Notes under the pieces: generated by a model
Told to the model about the DNA's origin: nothing
Database searches by the model: none
Seen by the model: only the letters and a program-made list of their open reading frames with translations
Position numbers and translations under genes: made by a program
Origin: Candidatus Anaerostipes excrementavium
GTDB lineage: Bacteria; Bacillota; Clostridia; Lachnospirales; Lachnospiraceae
Reading direction: 5' to 3'
Assembly: GCA_019114985.1 (NCBI GenBank)
Contig: DXEM01000005.1
Coordinates: 1-64,000, forward strand
DNA: 64,000 nt
In this document: piece by piece, positions 1 to 9,178 of the stretch
Layout of the letters: each line of letters starts with the position of its first letter
How positions within the stretch are numbered: the stretch's first letter is position 1

Positions 1-199
1 ACATTAGCTTTTATGATTCTGAATTTTTTTGGATTCTTTCTTTTTTATAATCCTGAAATTTTATATTTTTTGAGTGTACTTTCAAATGAGATTTTCAAAA
101 TGATAAAATAGATATTTGACGGAAAAATCTCTAAATAGACGATTTTAGTTGAATTATAAATGAGAAAAACATATAATAGAAGTGGAGGTGTATAGAGAA

Positions 200-1555
200 A
201 TGTTAGTGAAGGTTAGCGTAGAAAATTTTAAGTCTTTTGATCAGGCAACAGAATTGACTATGATTTCTTCTAATAAGATACGATCAAAACTAAATCATAG
301 GTTAAAAATAAAAAGTACACAATTATTAAAATATGGCGCAGTGTATGGAGCTAATGCCTCTGGAAAAACAAACTTGATAGATTTTTTCCGTTTTTTCAAA
401 GTGTGTGTAAGCAGAGGGCTTCCGGTGGAAGCGGTAAATATGTTCTGTAAAAACAAAGAAGAAAATAAAGAAAAGGCAAGTAATTTTGAGGTGCAGATTA
501 CAGTTGGTGACAAGTTTTATGCTTATGGATTTTCTGCAGTTTTAAGCAAAAGAAAAATCACAGAAGAATGGATGTATGAACTTTACCAGAATGGATCAGC
601 TCGTTGTTTATTTGAAAGGAAAGGAAATAAACGGCCGGTATTAGAGGAATCTATTACATTAACAAATGCAGAAAAGAACAAGTTTGAAATATATGCAGAC
701 GATTTTGAAGGTAATGAGACGTCATTGTTTTTAACAGAAATGAATCGCGGCAAAAAATATTCAGAAGGTTCTAAGTTGTCATTTTTCAGAGATGTATACC
801 GTTGGATACAAGACAATATTACGGTGATTACACCGGATACACCGTTAATTGATTTAGAGTACTATTATGATACCAATTCTTTGAAGCTAATCAATCAATT
901 GATAAAGACGTTTGATACAGGAATTGATGAAGTGAAAATTCAAGAGATTTCATTAGATGAGTTATCAAGCGTTATGCCGAAACCTGTGTTTGATAAAGTT
1001 GTGCATCATATGAAGACTCAAATAGAAGAACAAAAAAAACCATCTTTTCGAATGACGATGAGATCAAATGAAAGTTTTTTTAATATTGAGGTAGAAGGTC
1101 ATTCAGAACCAAAGGTGACTACTATTCGATTAAAGCATGATAAATCTTTTTTCGATTTTGGATTTGAAGAAGAATCTGATGGCACAAGACGATTATTTGA
1201 TTTAATGGATATGCTGCTTAACAAAAGAGAGGATATGCTATATGTGGTAGATGAGCTGGAAAGAAGTCTGCACCCGAAACTAACGGAACGTTTTTTACAA
1301 CTGTTTATGCAGCTGCACAGCGCAGATCGTATGCAGTTATTATTTACTACTCACGAATCGTCTATCATGGATCAAAGTATTTTTAGGAGAGATGAGATTT
1401 GGTTTATTGAACGTAATGCAGAAAATGCCAGTGTCATTTATTCCTTGGATCGTTTCAAAGAAAGATACGATAAAGTGTTAAGTAAGGCATATTTGGAAGG
1501 CAGATACGGTGCGATTCCAGTGTTTCGTACATTTGAGTCCGGAGAGGAGGAATAG
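200..1555 (+). CDS. AAA-family ATPase, RloA/AbiLi-like
   Basis: ORF with Walker A GANASGKT and late VVDELERSLHP / LLFTTHESSIMD motifs of ABC/OLD-like ATPases. The ATG at 200 has an upstream GGAGG. The next gene is RloB-like. Confidence 0.85.
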   Translation: MLVKVSVENFKSFDQATELTMISSNKIRSKLNHRLKIKSTQLLKYGAVYGANASGKTNLIDFFRFFKVCVSRGLPVEAVNMFCKNKEENKEKASNFEVQITVGDKFYAYGFSAVLSKRKITEEWMYELYQNGSARCLFERKGNKRPVLEESITLTNAEKNKFEIYADDFEGNETSLFLTEMNRGKKYSEGSKLSFFRDVYRWIQDNITVITPDTPLIDLEYYYDTNSLKLINQLIKTFDTGIDEVKIQEISLDELSSVMPKPVFDKVVHHMKTQIEEQKKPSFRMTMRSNESFFNIEVEGHSEPKVTTIRLKHDKSFFDFGFEEESDGTRRLFDLMDMLLNKREDMLYVVDELERSLHPKLTERFLQLFMQLHSADRMQLLFTTHESSIMDQSIFRRDEIWFIERNAENASVIYSLDRFKERYDKVLSKAYLEGRYGAIPVFRTFESGEEE

Positions 1556-1557
1556 AG

Positions 1558-2259
1558 ATGGCTCCTGTTAGAAGTTATACAAATTGGAACAGTAGAAGTA
1601 CAGATCATGAGGAACAGAAAGAGCCATATCGTAAATATTTTTTCATATGCGAAGGAGCAAATACGGAGACATGGTATTTTCGTAAATTGATAGATATCCG
1701 CAAGTCTTTGAACATTCATCCGCTGATTGATATACGATTGCTGGAGAAAACGGAGGAGGATAAAGACATTAGTTTTCCAAGGAAATTGATTGCCTTTGCA
1801 GAAGAACAGAAAAATAATGATGAAATCTCATTTGACAAAGAACGAGATAAAATGGTGATTGTATTTGATGCGGATATTTTTGAAAAAAAGGTTCAAGATT
1901 ATAATGAAGTTATTGCATTGGGAGAGGAAGAGAACATAATTGCGGTGAGTAATCCGGCATTTGAATTATTTTTACTTCTTCACTTTGAAAATGCATATAA
2001 GGAAGATATTGAACCAAACGCAGAGCGCATTGTCAGAAATGAAAAAGATGGCAATCAGACTTTCATTTATAAACTGCTTTTGGAGAGGATAGGTATTAAT
2101 TCTAAGAAAAATCCGTCTATAGGAGAATTGGCAGAACATGTGGATACAGCAATTGCACAGGAGAAAAAAATCAATGAGAATATTTATCGCTGCAAAGGAA
2201 GAGTAACTTGTAATATAGGAAAAATCATTGAAAGTATCCGAAACGATACCGGAGAATAG
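1558..2259 (+). CDS. RloB-like (AbiLii) TOPRIM-type protein
   Basis: FFICEGANTETWYF start, VIVFDAD and SNPAFELFLLLHF motifs typical of RloB. Sits 2 nt downstream of the ATPase. Confidence 0.8.
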   Translation: MAPVRSYTNWNSRSTDHEEQKEPYRKYFFICEGANTETWYFRKLIDIRKSLNIHPLIDIRLLEKTEEDKDISFPRKLIAFAEEQKNNDEISFDKERDKMVIVFDADIFEKKVQDYNEVIALGEEENIIAVSNPAFELFLLLHFENAYKEDIEPNAERIVRNEKDGNQTFIYKLLLERIGINSKKNPSIGELAEHVDTAIAQEKKINENIYRCKGRVTCNIGKIIESIRNDTGE

Positions 2260-2282
2260 AAATTGTCGATTGGGTATGATTT

Positions 2283-2323
2283 ACAGCCGGAAGATTTTCA
2301 AAGAATGATAATCTTCCGGCTGT
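2283..2323. terminator. Bidirectional intrinsic terminator between convergent genes
   Basis: ACAGCCGGAAGATT...AATCTTCCGGCTGT, a perfect 14-bp inverted repeat. Confidence 0.75.
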
Positions 2324-2329
2324 CTTTAA

Positions 2330-4069
2330 TTACAGCTCTTTTATATCAGATATATCCGGTCTGCACATCATGGAATAATTGGTATGGTAAATAACGAATC
2401 CTGGCTTTGCTTTTGGCGGTTTTTTCAGTTCTTTTCGCTGCACGTAGTCGATTTCGACTTTTGGCGCCTGCCGTCCTTTGGAATAGTAAGCGGCGAGTCT
2501 GCCGGCTTCTTCGAAGGTAGCGTCAGGCAAAGTTTCTGCTTGTTCTTTGCGGACAATGACATGAGAGCCGGGCATTTGTTTTGCATGGAACCACCAGTCG
2601 CCGCCATTGGCAAATTTAAAAGTCAGTTCATCGTTTTGATAATTATTTTTTCCAACATACATATGGAATCCGTCAGAAGAAAGAAAATGAAGCGGTTTGG
2701 ATTTTTTCTGTCTTTTCGTTCTCTGATTTCCACGGCTCTTGATATAACCATAATCGATCAATTCTTCTTTGATCAGCGCCAGATCTTTTTCGTCTTCTGA
2801 CAAAGAAAGAGAAGTGGCAATGGATTCCAGGTGGTCAAGATCTGCTTTTGTTTCCACGACCAGCTGGGATAATGCCTCGTAAGTTCGTTTTAATTTACTG
2901 TATCGTGCAAAATATTTTTGAGAATTTTCCAATGGAGTTTTATTAGGATCCAGTGGAATGGTAATTTCTTCGTTCGTATAATAATTGACGCAGGTCAAAG
3001 ACTTGGCATTTGGTTCTAATTGGTATCCATAGGTTTGGATCAATTCTCCGTAAACCTTATATTTTTCTCTTTTTTTCGTGTCTTTGAGCTGTTTTTGCTG
3101 CAGATCATATTTTTTGCTGACCCTTTCCTGTGCCGTCTGGACAATCTTCCTTAAATCGGCCGTCTTTTGTTTCATTCGTGTGTATTTTTCCTTTTCTGCG
3201 TAATAGCAGATCAGTACGTCAAAAATCGAAGGAAAGGTTTTTGATGTGCCGTCGGAGTAGGAAGTCAACGGAATACAGGAGAATTCCTTTGGTTCCTCAC
3301 CGTAATAAATCACATTTGGATGATAGTCCTTCATTTCTATTGAGGTTTTCAATTTCATAAGCTGTCCATAAAGCCCGCTGGCATATTCTTCGGTCAAAGA
3401 GTCTGTAGAAGCGCTGCCGTCCAGTCCGGCACGATAGCAGATTTCATTGGCGATCAACGGACTCATGCCGGTGATGGAAGAATATAAAGCCTTGGAAAGA
3501 CTGGTTGGTTTTTGGATCACTTCATTAGAAAAAATTTCCGGGGTCAGCGCAAAAATCGTGTGTTTTCCTTTGGATGGCGGAAAACAGTAAGTGCGTCCCG
3601 GCAGAACTTCACGAATGGAGCTTATATTGGCGGAAATATGTTTGATACTGTCTAAGATCATGTCTTCGCTGTCTGCAAATATAATGTTGCTGTGTTTTCC
3701 CATTAGTTCAACAATCAAACGTTTTTGGCAGAGATCGCCCAGCTCATCCAAATGTTCAATCGTAATTTCAATGATCCGTTCAAAATTCGGCTGAGAGATG
3801 GAAACGATTCTTCCATTGCTCAAATGTTTTCTTAAAAGCATGCAGAAATTCGGGGCCTGCATAGGGTTTGTCTTCGATGTATCTGTTAGATAGATCAGAG
3901 GAAGGGAAGCGCTTGCGGATATATGGAGCCGCAAAGTATTTCGTTCCTTTTTTATGACCAGAGTGATCTCATCGGCTTCCGGCTGATAAATCTTGTAAAT
4001 TCTGCCGCCAAGAATCTTTTGGTTTAATTCGGTTACAATATTTGAAATGACAAATCCGTCAAATGCCAT
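2330..4069 (-). CDS. rqcH: NFACT-family ribosome quality control factor (Rqc2 homolog RqcH)
   Basis: MAFDGFVISNIVTELN start, FMLLRKHL, and C-terminal NFACT-R (DGFHMYVGKNNYQND, WWFHAKQMPGSHVIVR). Confidence 0.93.
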   Translation of the reverse strand: MAFDGFVISNIVTELNQKILGGRIYKIYQPEADEITLVIKKERNTLRLHISASASLPLIYLTDTSKTNPMQAPNFCMLLRKHLSNGRIVSISQPNFERIIEITIEHLDELGDLCQKRLIVELMGKHSNIIFADSEDMILDSIKHISANISSIREVLPGRTYCFPPSKGKHTIFALTPEIFSNEVIQKPTSLSKALYSSITGMSPLIANEICYRAGLDGSASTDSLTEEYASGLYGQLMKLKTSIEMKDYHPNVIYYGEEPKEFSCIPLTSYSDGTSKTFPSIFDVLICYYAEKEKYTRMKQKTADLRKIVQTAQERVSKKYDLQQKQLKDTKKREKYKVYGELIQTYGYQLEPNAKSLTCVNYYTNEEITIPLDPNKTPLENSQKYFARYSKLKRTYEALSQLVVETKADLDHLESIATSLSLSEDEKDLALIKEELIDYGYIKSRGNQRTKRQKKSKPLHFLSSDGFHMYVGKNNYQNDELTFKFANGGDWWFHAKQMPGSHVIVRKEQAETLPDATFEEAGRLAAYYSKGRQAPKVEIDYVQRKELKKPPKAKPGFVIYHTNYSMMCRPDISDIKEL

Positions 4070-4091
4070 CTTACTTTCCTCCTTGTTATGA

Positions 4092-5411
4092 TCAGGAGGT
4101 TTTTTCCTCCTGATGGGTATTCGTGTTTTTGGTTACCGTCGTATCACGGATGATATGGTTCGTTACTGTGTGGACGTGGATATCCAAATCTTCATAGCTG
4201 CACTGAAATTGCTCTCCGTCCTTTGGGATTCTTTCAACAATGCTGCAGACAAAACCATTAAAAGTATCATATAAATCGGTCGGCAAGTCAACTGAAACTG
4301 TGTTCTGCACGTCATCCAAATCGGCGTCGCCGGAAATATTCCAGCAATTTTCAGAGACCGATTGGATTTTTTCTTTTGTGCCGTCGTTGGCTTCGTACAT
4401 ATCACCCACCAGTTCTTCAATTAAATCTTGTACGGTAATGATACCGGACATTCCGCCGTGTTCATCCAAGAGAACGGCAAAATAAGTCCGTTTGCTTTTC
4501 ATGTTCTGGAACAGAATATCGGCCTTCATATCTTCCGGAACAAAGTAAACCGGATGAACTGCCTGCTGCTTTATTTTTTCTTTTGTTCTTTTCTTCATAC
4601 GGAAATAATCTCTGGTATCCAAGATGCCGATAATCTGATCTTTGCTGTCCTGATAGATCGGATAATAGGTGTGGCGGGTGGATAAGATTGTGTGATTCCA
4701 TTCTTCCAAATCATCGTCAACATCCAATGCATGAACATCCAGCCGATGGGTGCAGATCTGCTGGGCAGGAATATCATCAAATTCAAACACATTTTGGATG
4801 ATTTCATTTTCATAAGATTCCAGGATTCCTTGTTGATTTCCTTCGATCAGCATCATGCGGATTTCTTCTTCGGTCAAAGTTTCTTCATTGTCATTTGGGT
4901 TGATGCCGAAGATCCGCAGCAAACCATTGGTGGAAACTGTCAGTAATGCAACCAGTGGTGCAAAAAATTTGGAAACACCATAAAGGAGACCGGATAAGGC
5001 CAGAGCCAGGGAGTCTGCTTTCTTCATGGCGATACGCTTTGGCACCAATTCTCCAAAAACAATATTGAAATAAGACAGTACAATTGTAATGATGATCATA
5101 GAGATCGATTTTAGTACATTTTCCGGGATGGGAATGCCGGTGCCAATCAATAAAGCTGTCAAAGGTTCAGAGAAATTATCCGCTGCAAAAGCACTGTTTA
5201 AGAAACCGGATAAGGTAATCGCTACCTGTATGGTCGCTAAGAACCTAGACGGCTGGTTTGTAAGTTTCGAGAGCTTGACGGCACGTTTATCGCCGTCACC
5301 GGTCATTTTTTTCAATTTTGAGTTATTCATGGAAATGACTGCAATTTCAGCGCTGGCAAAGATTGCATTCAGCACGATTAAAATAATAAGTAAAATAACC
5401 GATTGTAACAT
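4092..5411 (-). CDS. Hemolysin/CNNM-CorC family transporter (DUF21, CBS, CorC_HlyC)
   Basis: N-terminal DUF21 membrane region, CBS pair, GGMSGIITVQDLIEELVGD motif. Confidence 0.9.
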   Translation of the reverse strand: MLQSVILLIILIVLNAIFASAEIAVISMNNSKLKKMTGDGDKRAVKLSKLTNQPSRFLATIQVAITLSGFLNSAFAADNFSEPLTALLIGTGIPIPENVLKSISMIIITIVLSYFNIVFGELVPKRIAMKKADSLALALSGLLYGVSKFFAPLVALLTVSTNGLLRIFGINPNDNEETLTEEEIRMMLIEGNQQGILESYENEIIQNVFEFDDIPAQQICTHRLDVHALDVDDDLEEWNHTILSTRHTYYPIYQDSKDQIIGILDTRDYFRMKKRTKEKIKQQAVHPVYFVPEDMKADILFQNMKSKRTYFAVLLDEHGGMSGIITVQDLIEELVGDMYEANDGTKEKIQSVSENCWNISGDADLDDVQNTVSVDLPTDLYDTFNGFVCSIVERIPKDGEQFQCSYEDLDIHVHTVTNHIIRDTTVTKNTNTHQEEKTS

Positions 5412-5481
5412 AGGCTATGTATCCTTTCTTTTTCTGTAAAAAAGCTTTTTGTTTTCAGCATCATTTTTAACACAAACTTAA

Positions 5482-5530
5482 CACAAAAAGGCATGACTTG
5501 TTCTAACTTCATTAAAACAAGCCATACCAT
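5482..5530 (-). terminator. Intrinsic terminator
   Basis: Minus strand GGTATGGCTTGTTTTAA-TGAAG-TTAGAACAAGTCATGCC followed by TTTTTGTGTT. Confidence 0.85.
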
Positions 5531-5658
5531 CTTTATCTATCTTCTGAATCTGGAAAGAAGCTTAAAACGTTCTGTTGTTCGGTAAGCTTTCGTCGAGGCG
5601 TCCTCCACGGTCTTTAGCACATCCTTTCAAGTCTATGATTTTATCGTTTCCTGATATG
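5482..5658 (-). ncRNA. Candidate structured leader RNA or sRNA of unrecognised class, ending in an intrinsic terminator
   Basis: Minus-strand TTGACT-N17-TATTTT promoter (5693-5665), internal hairpins (CGTGGAGG-ACG-CCTCGACG and GAAAGCTTA...TAAGCTTCTTTC), then a 17-bp terminator stem with a U tract (5530-5482). No ORF. Confidence 0.6.
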
Positions 5659-5768
5659 CCTATAAAAATACCATAATCGATGGGAAAAGTCAACGAGGAG
5701 GCCGGTTGCCATTTTCTTTTTTATGTAGTAGGATTGTAGCAGTAAGAAAAAAGGAAGTGTATGAAGAA

Positions 5769-6641
5769 ATGGAAACAATCGGAAGAAACAGTGCCTGCTG
5801 GTGCGGGAGCGGAAAAAAGTACAAAAAATGCCATGCCAGGTTTGATGAGAAATTAAAGGAACTGGCACAGAAGGGTCATTTGATTCCGTCTCATGACATG
5901 ATCAAGAACCAGGAACAGATTCAGGGAATCCGTGAGAGCGGAAAGATCAATATTGCAGTTCTTGACTATGTGGCAGAGCACATTGGACCGGGAGTGACGA
6001 CGCAGCAGATTGACGATTGGGTATATGAACAGACAACATCCAGGGGTGCGATTCCGGCGCCGCTTAACTATGAGGGATTTCCCAAAAGTGTCTGCACATC
6101 TGTCAATGAGCAGGTGTGTCACGGAATCCCTTCGGAAGATGTGGTATTGAAGGAGGGAGATATTGTCAATGTGGATGTTTCTACCATCTATCATGGATAT
6201 TTCTCAGATTCCTCCAGGATGTTTTGTATTGGGGAGGTATCCGATGAGAAGAAAAAACTGGTGGAAGTAACCAAAGAATGTGTTGAGATCGGTTTAAAAG
6301 AGGTAAAACCATGGGGTCTGCTGGGTGATATGGGACATGCGGTTCATGAACATGCCAAAGCCAATGGATATACGGTAGTACGGGAAATCGGCGGACATGG
6401 CGTAGGAATTGAATTTCATGAGGATCCTTATGTTAGTTATGTATCACAGCCGGGAACCGGCATTGTGATGGCGCCGGGCATGATGTTTACCATTGAGCCA
6501 ATGGTGAACATGGGAACGGATCAGATTTACGTAGATGAAGCGGATAACTGGACGGTATATACAGAAGACGGAAAGCCTTCTGCCCAGTGGGAAGTTCAGG
6601 TATTGGTAACAGAAGACGGCTATGAGATTATTGCTTATTAA
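5769..6641 (+). CDS. map: Type I methionyl aminopeptidase with N-terminal SEC-C zinc motif
   Basis: GRNSACWCGSGKKYKKCH SEC-C motif followed by a MetAP fold (GHGVGIEFHEDP, FTIEPMV). Internal ATG at 5769 preferred. Confidence 0.93.
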   Translation: METIGRNSACWCGSGKKYKKCHARFDEKLKELAQKGHLIPSHDMIKNQEQIQGIRESGKINIAVLDYVAEHIGPGVTTQQIDDWVYEQTTSRGAIPAPLNYEGFPKSVCTSVNEQVCHGIPSEDVVLKEGDIVNVDVSTIYHGYFSDSSRMFCIGEVSDEKKKLVEVTKECVEIGLKEVKPWGLLGDMGHAVHEHAKANGYTVVREIGGHGVGIEFHEDPYVSYVSQPGTGIVMAPGMMFTIEPMVNMGTDQIYVDEADNWTVYTEDGKPSAQWEVQVLVTEDGYEIIAY

Positions 6642-6655
6642 GAAAGAGGGAAGTC

Positions 6656-7330
6656 GTGAAGCAGATATTGATCGTAGAAGATGACGATGCCATCAGTCAG
6701 CTGCTGTTTGAGGCATTGACAAAAGATGGCTATGAATGTGAACAGGCATTTTCCGGAACAGAGGCCAAACGGCTGCTGGAGAAAGAAAGTTATTGTCTCG
6801 TGATGCTGGATCTCATGCTTCCGGGAATTTCCGGGGAAAATGTTTTAGCTTTTCTCCGAGGAGAGAAACAGACGCCGGTGATCGTCTTAACAGCAAAAGA
6901 TCAGCTGGATGATAAGATTGATCTTTTAAAAAGCGGAGCGGATGACTATATCACAAAACCGTTTAATATCGAAGAGGTGCTGGCAAGAATAGAGGTACAG
7001 ATGCGGCATCAGAATCAGAACATCCGATCCAGAGATTTGACTTATAAAGACATGGTGCTTTACAAAGACACGTTTCGGATTGAGATCGGCGGACAGGAAC
7101 TTCCAAAGATCACGAGACAAGAGTTCGCGATTCTTGAGCTTTTGATGGGGCATCCGAAAAAAGTGTTCAGCAAAGAAGAGATTTTTGAGTACGCGTGGAA
7201 AGAAATCTATATGGGAGAGACAAAGACACTGGATGTGCATATCAGCAATATTCGAAAGAAAATCAAACAGATCACCGACGAGGGATATATTGAGACTGTT
7301 TGGGGAATCGGTTATCGGCTGCAGCCATAA
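6656..7330 (+). CDS. OmpR-family response regulator
   Basis: Receiver (VEDDDAIS, LDLMLPGISG, TAK) plus winged-helix DNA-binding domain. GTG start. Confidence 0.92.
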   Translation: MKQILIVEDDDAISQLLFEALTKDGYECEQAFSGTEAKRLLEKESYCLVMLDLMLPGISGENVLAFLRGEKQTPVIVLTAKDQLDDKIDLLKSGADDYITKPFNIEEVLARIEVQMRHQNQNIRSRDLTYKDMVLYKDTFRIEIGGQELPKITRQEFAILELLMGHPKKVFSKEEIFEYAWKEIYMGETKTLDVHISNIRKKIKQITDEGYIETVWGIGYRLQP

Positions 7331-7407
7331 TTTTTACTCTTTTTTTACTTTTTGTTTGCAAATCATTAGGATTTGACCTGTAAGATAAAGGCAAATAGAA
7401 AAAAGGA

Positions 7408-8331
7408 GTGAGGAATATGGAGGAATTGCTGCGGACCTATGGTCTGACAAAACAATTTGGAAAGCACAGAGCGGTCGATCATGTGGATCTTCATGTGAAT
7501 CGGGGAGCTATTTACGGATTTATTGGGAGAAACGGAGCTGGAAAGACCACCTTTCTCCGGATGGTATGCGGGTTGGCGGCTCCGACGGAAGGTGAGATTG
7601 AGATTTTCGGAGCCAGAGGAAAGGAACTTCAAAAGATTCGTTCCAGAATCGGCTGTCTGATTGAGGGTCCAGGCCTTTATGGAAATATGACCGCAAAAGA
7701 GAATATGGAGATCAAATGCCGGTTCTGCGGCATCAAAAGACCGGGATATATCGAGGAACTTTTGGATATGGTTGGTCTTTCTGATGTAGGAAAGAAAAAG
7801 ACAAAGAAGTTTTCTTTGGGAATGAAGCAGCGATTGGGCATTGCAATGGCATTGATCGGAGAACCGGATCTTCTGGTGCTGGATGAGCCCATCAATGGGC
7901 TGGATCCCCAGGGAATTGCAGAAGTGAGAGATATTATTCTCAGACTGAACCGGGAACGGAATATGACGATTCTGATTTCCAGTCATATCTTGGAAGAATT
8001 ATCAAAGATTTCTACAGATTATGGAATTATCCATCATGGATGCCTTTTGCAGGAATTGACAAGAGAAGAATTGATGGAGAAGTGTTCGGATCGAATTGAG
8101 ATTACGTTGAATCAGGCAAAAGCCGCTGTTCCTGTGCTGGATGGATTGGGAATCAAAAATTATCGTGTTGTAGACCGGGATCATATTCATATATTTGAGA
8201 GACTGGACGAGAGCGGACAGATTAATATGGAATTGACGAAGGCCGGAATTACGGTAACAGAAATTGCCAAGACCAGTGAGGAACTGGAAAGTTATTTTCT
8301 CAATCTGACAGGAGGTGCCCGCCATGCTTAA
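7408..8331 (+). CDS. ABC transporter ATP-binding protein
   Basis: Walker A GRNGAGKTT, signature SLGMKQRLGIA, Walker B LLVLDEP. Confidence 0.93.
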   Translation: MRNMEELLRTYGLTKQFGKHRAVDHVDLHVNRGAIYGFIGRNGAGKTTFLRMVCGLAAPTEGEIEIFGARGKELQKIRSRIGCLIEGPGLYGNMTAKENMEIKCRFCGIKRPGYIEELLDMVGLSDVGKKKTKKFSLGMKQRLGIAMALIGEPDLLVLDEPINGLDPQGIAEVRDIILRLNRERNMTILISSHILEELSKISTDYGIIHHGCLLQELTREELMEKCSDRIEITLNQAKAAVPVLDGLGIKNYRVVDRDHIHIFERLDESGQINMELTKAGITVTEIAKTSEELESYFLNLTGGARHA

Positions 8332-9178
8332 CATGATCAGAATGGATTTTTACCGAATGATAAAGACAAAAAGTTTTTATATGGTATTGCTGGTATTCCT
8401 TGTGATGACGGCGATCTCAACGGTTCTGTGCAAGACGGAATTAGAGGATGCAAAGATTCAGCAGAGCAATTATGAAAGCACTTTGGAACAAGCAGATACC
8501 CAGACGCAGACGACAAATGTAGGAATCAGCGTGATTCTTCCGACAAAGCCGGGGGAGAAGGCAAGTGTATACGATATGTTCTATGCCAATGTGCAGGGAA
8601 AGGAAGTGGCGTTATTTCTTGTGATTTTTGCGGTGATGTTTTCTTTGGCTGATTTCAAAAGCGGTTTCATTAAAAATATAGGGGGACAGGCGAGGAAACG
8701 GTTTTATCTGATTGCCTCGAAAACCATTGTGCTGACGATGTTTACGGTAATATTGTTTGTATTGTTCCTGTTTTTCCAGGCTCTTTGCAACCAAGTCATC
8801 CTTGGATATTTGAAATGGGGAGATACCGGAGATCTGCTGACTTATTTGGGCACAGAACTTGTTCTTCATGCCGCATTTGCCATTTTTATCATGGCATTAT
8901 CCATCATCATTCAGAGCAATGCGGCAAGTATGATTCTTGCTATCGCGCTGAGCATTGATTTGGCTGTTATTCTGTATTCCATGTTTGATCGTTTCGTACA
9001 GAAATATGCGGATGTGGATTTTCATATCATGGACTATCTGGTTACAGGAAAAATCAGTGCGCTTCCAATGGCGGCACAGACCTCAGATATTCAGTCAGCT
9101 TTGCTTGTATCTGCTGCGTTTATTGTAGGATCTCTGGCAGTTTGCGGAATTGTATTTCAAAAGAGGGATATGAATTAA
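8315..9178 (+). CDS. ABC transporter permease (ABC-2 like)
   Basis: Six hydrophobic segments. Overlaps the ATPase gene and lies in the same operon. Confidence 0.8.
   Translation: MPAMLNMIRMDFYRMIKTKSFYMVLLVFLVMTAISTVLCKTELEDAKIQQSNYESTLEQADTQTQTTNVGISVILPTKPGEKASVYDMFYANVQGKEVALFLVIFAVMFSLADFKSGFIKNIGGQARKRFYLIASKTIVLTMFTVILFVLFLFFQALCNQVILGYLKWGDTGDLLTYLGTELVLHAAFAIFIMALSIIIQSNAASMILAIALSIDLAVILYSMFDRFVQKYADVDFHIMDYLVTGKISALPMAAQTSDIQSALLVSAAFIVGSLAVCGIVFQKRDMN

Noticed and set aside
5411-5700. M-box or yybP-ykoY riboswitch upstream of the CorC-like gene
   Set aside because: Conserved M-box and yybP-ykoY core sequences as I recall them are not present. Left as an unclassified RNA.
7366-7986. 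206-aa minus-strand ORF
   Set aside because: Antisense to the ABC ATPase gene.
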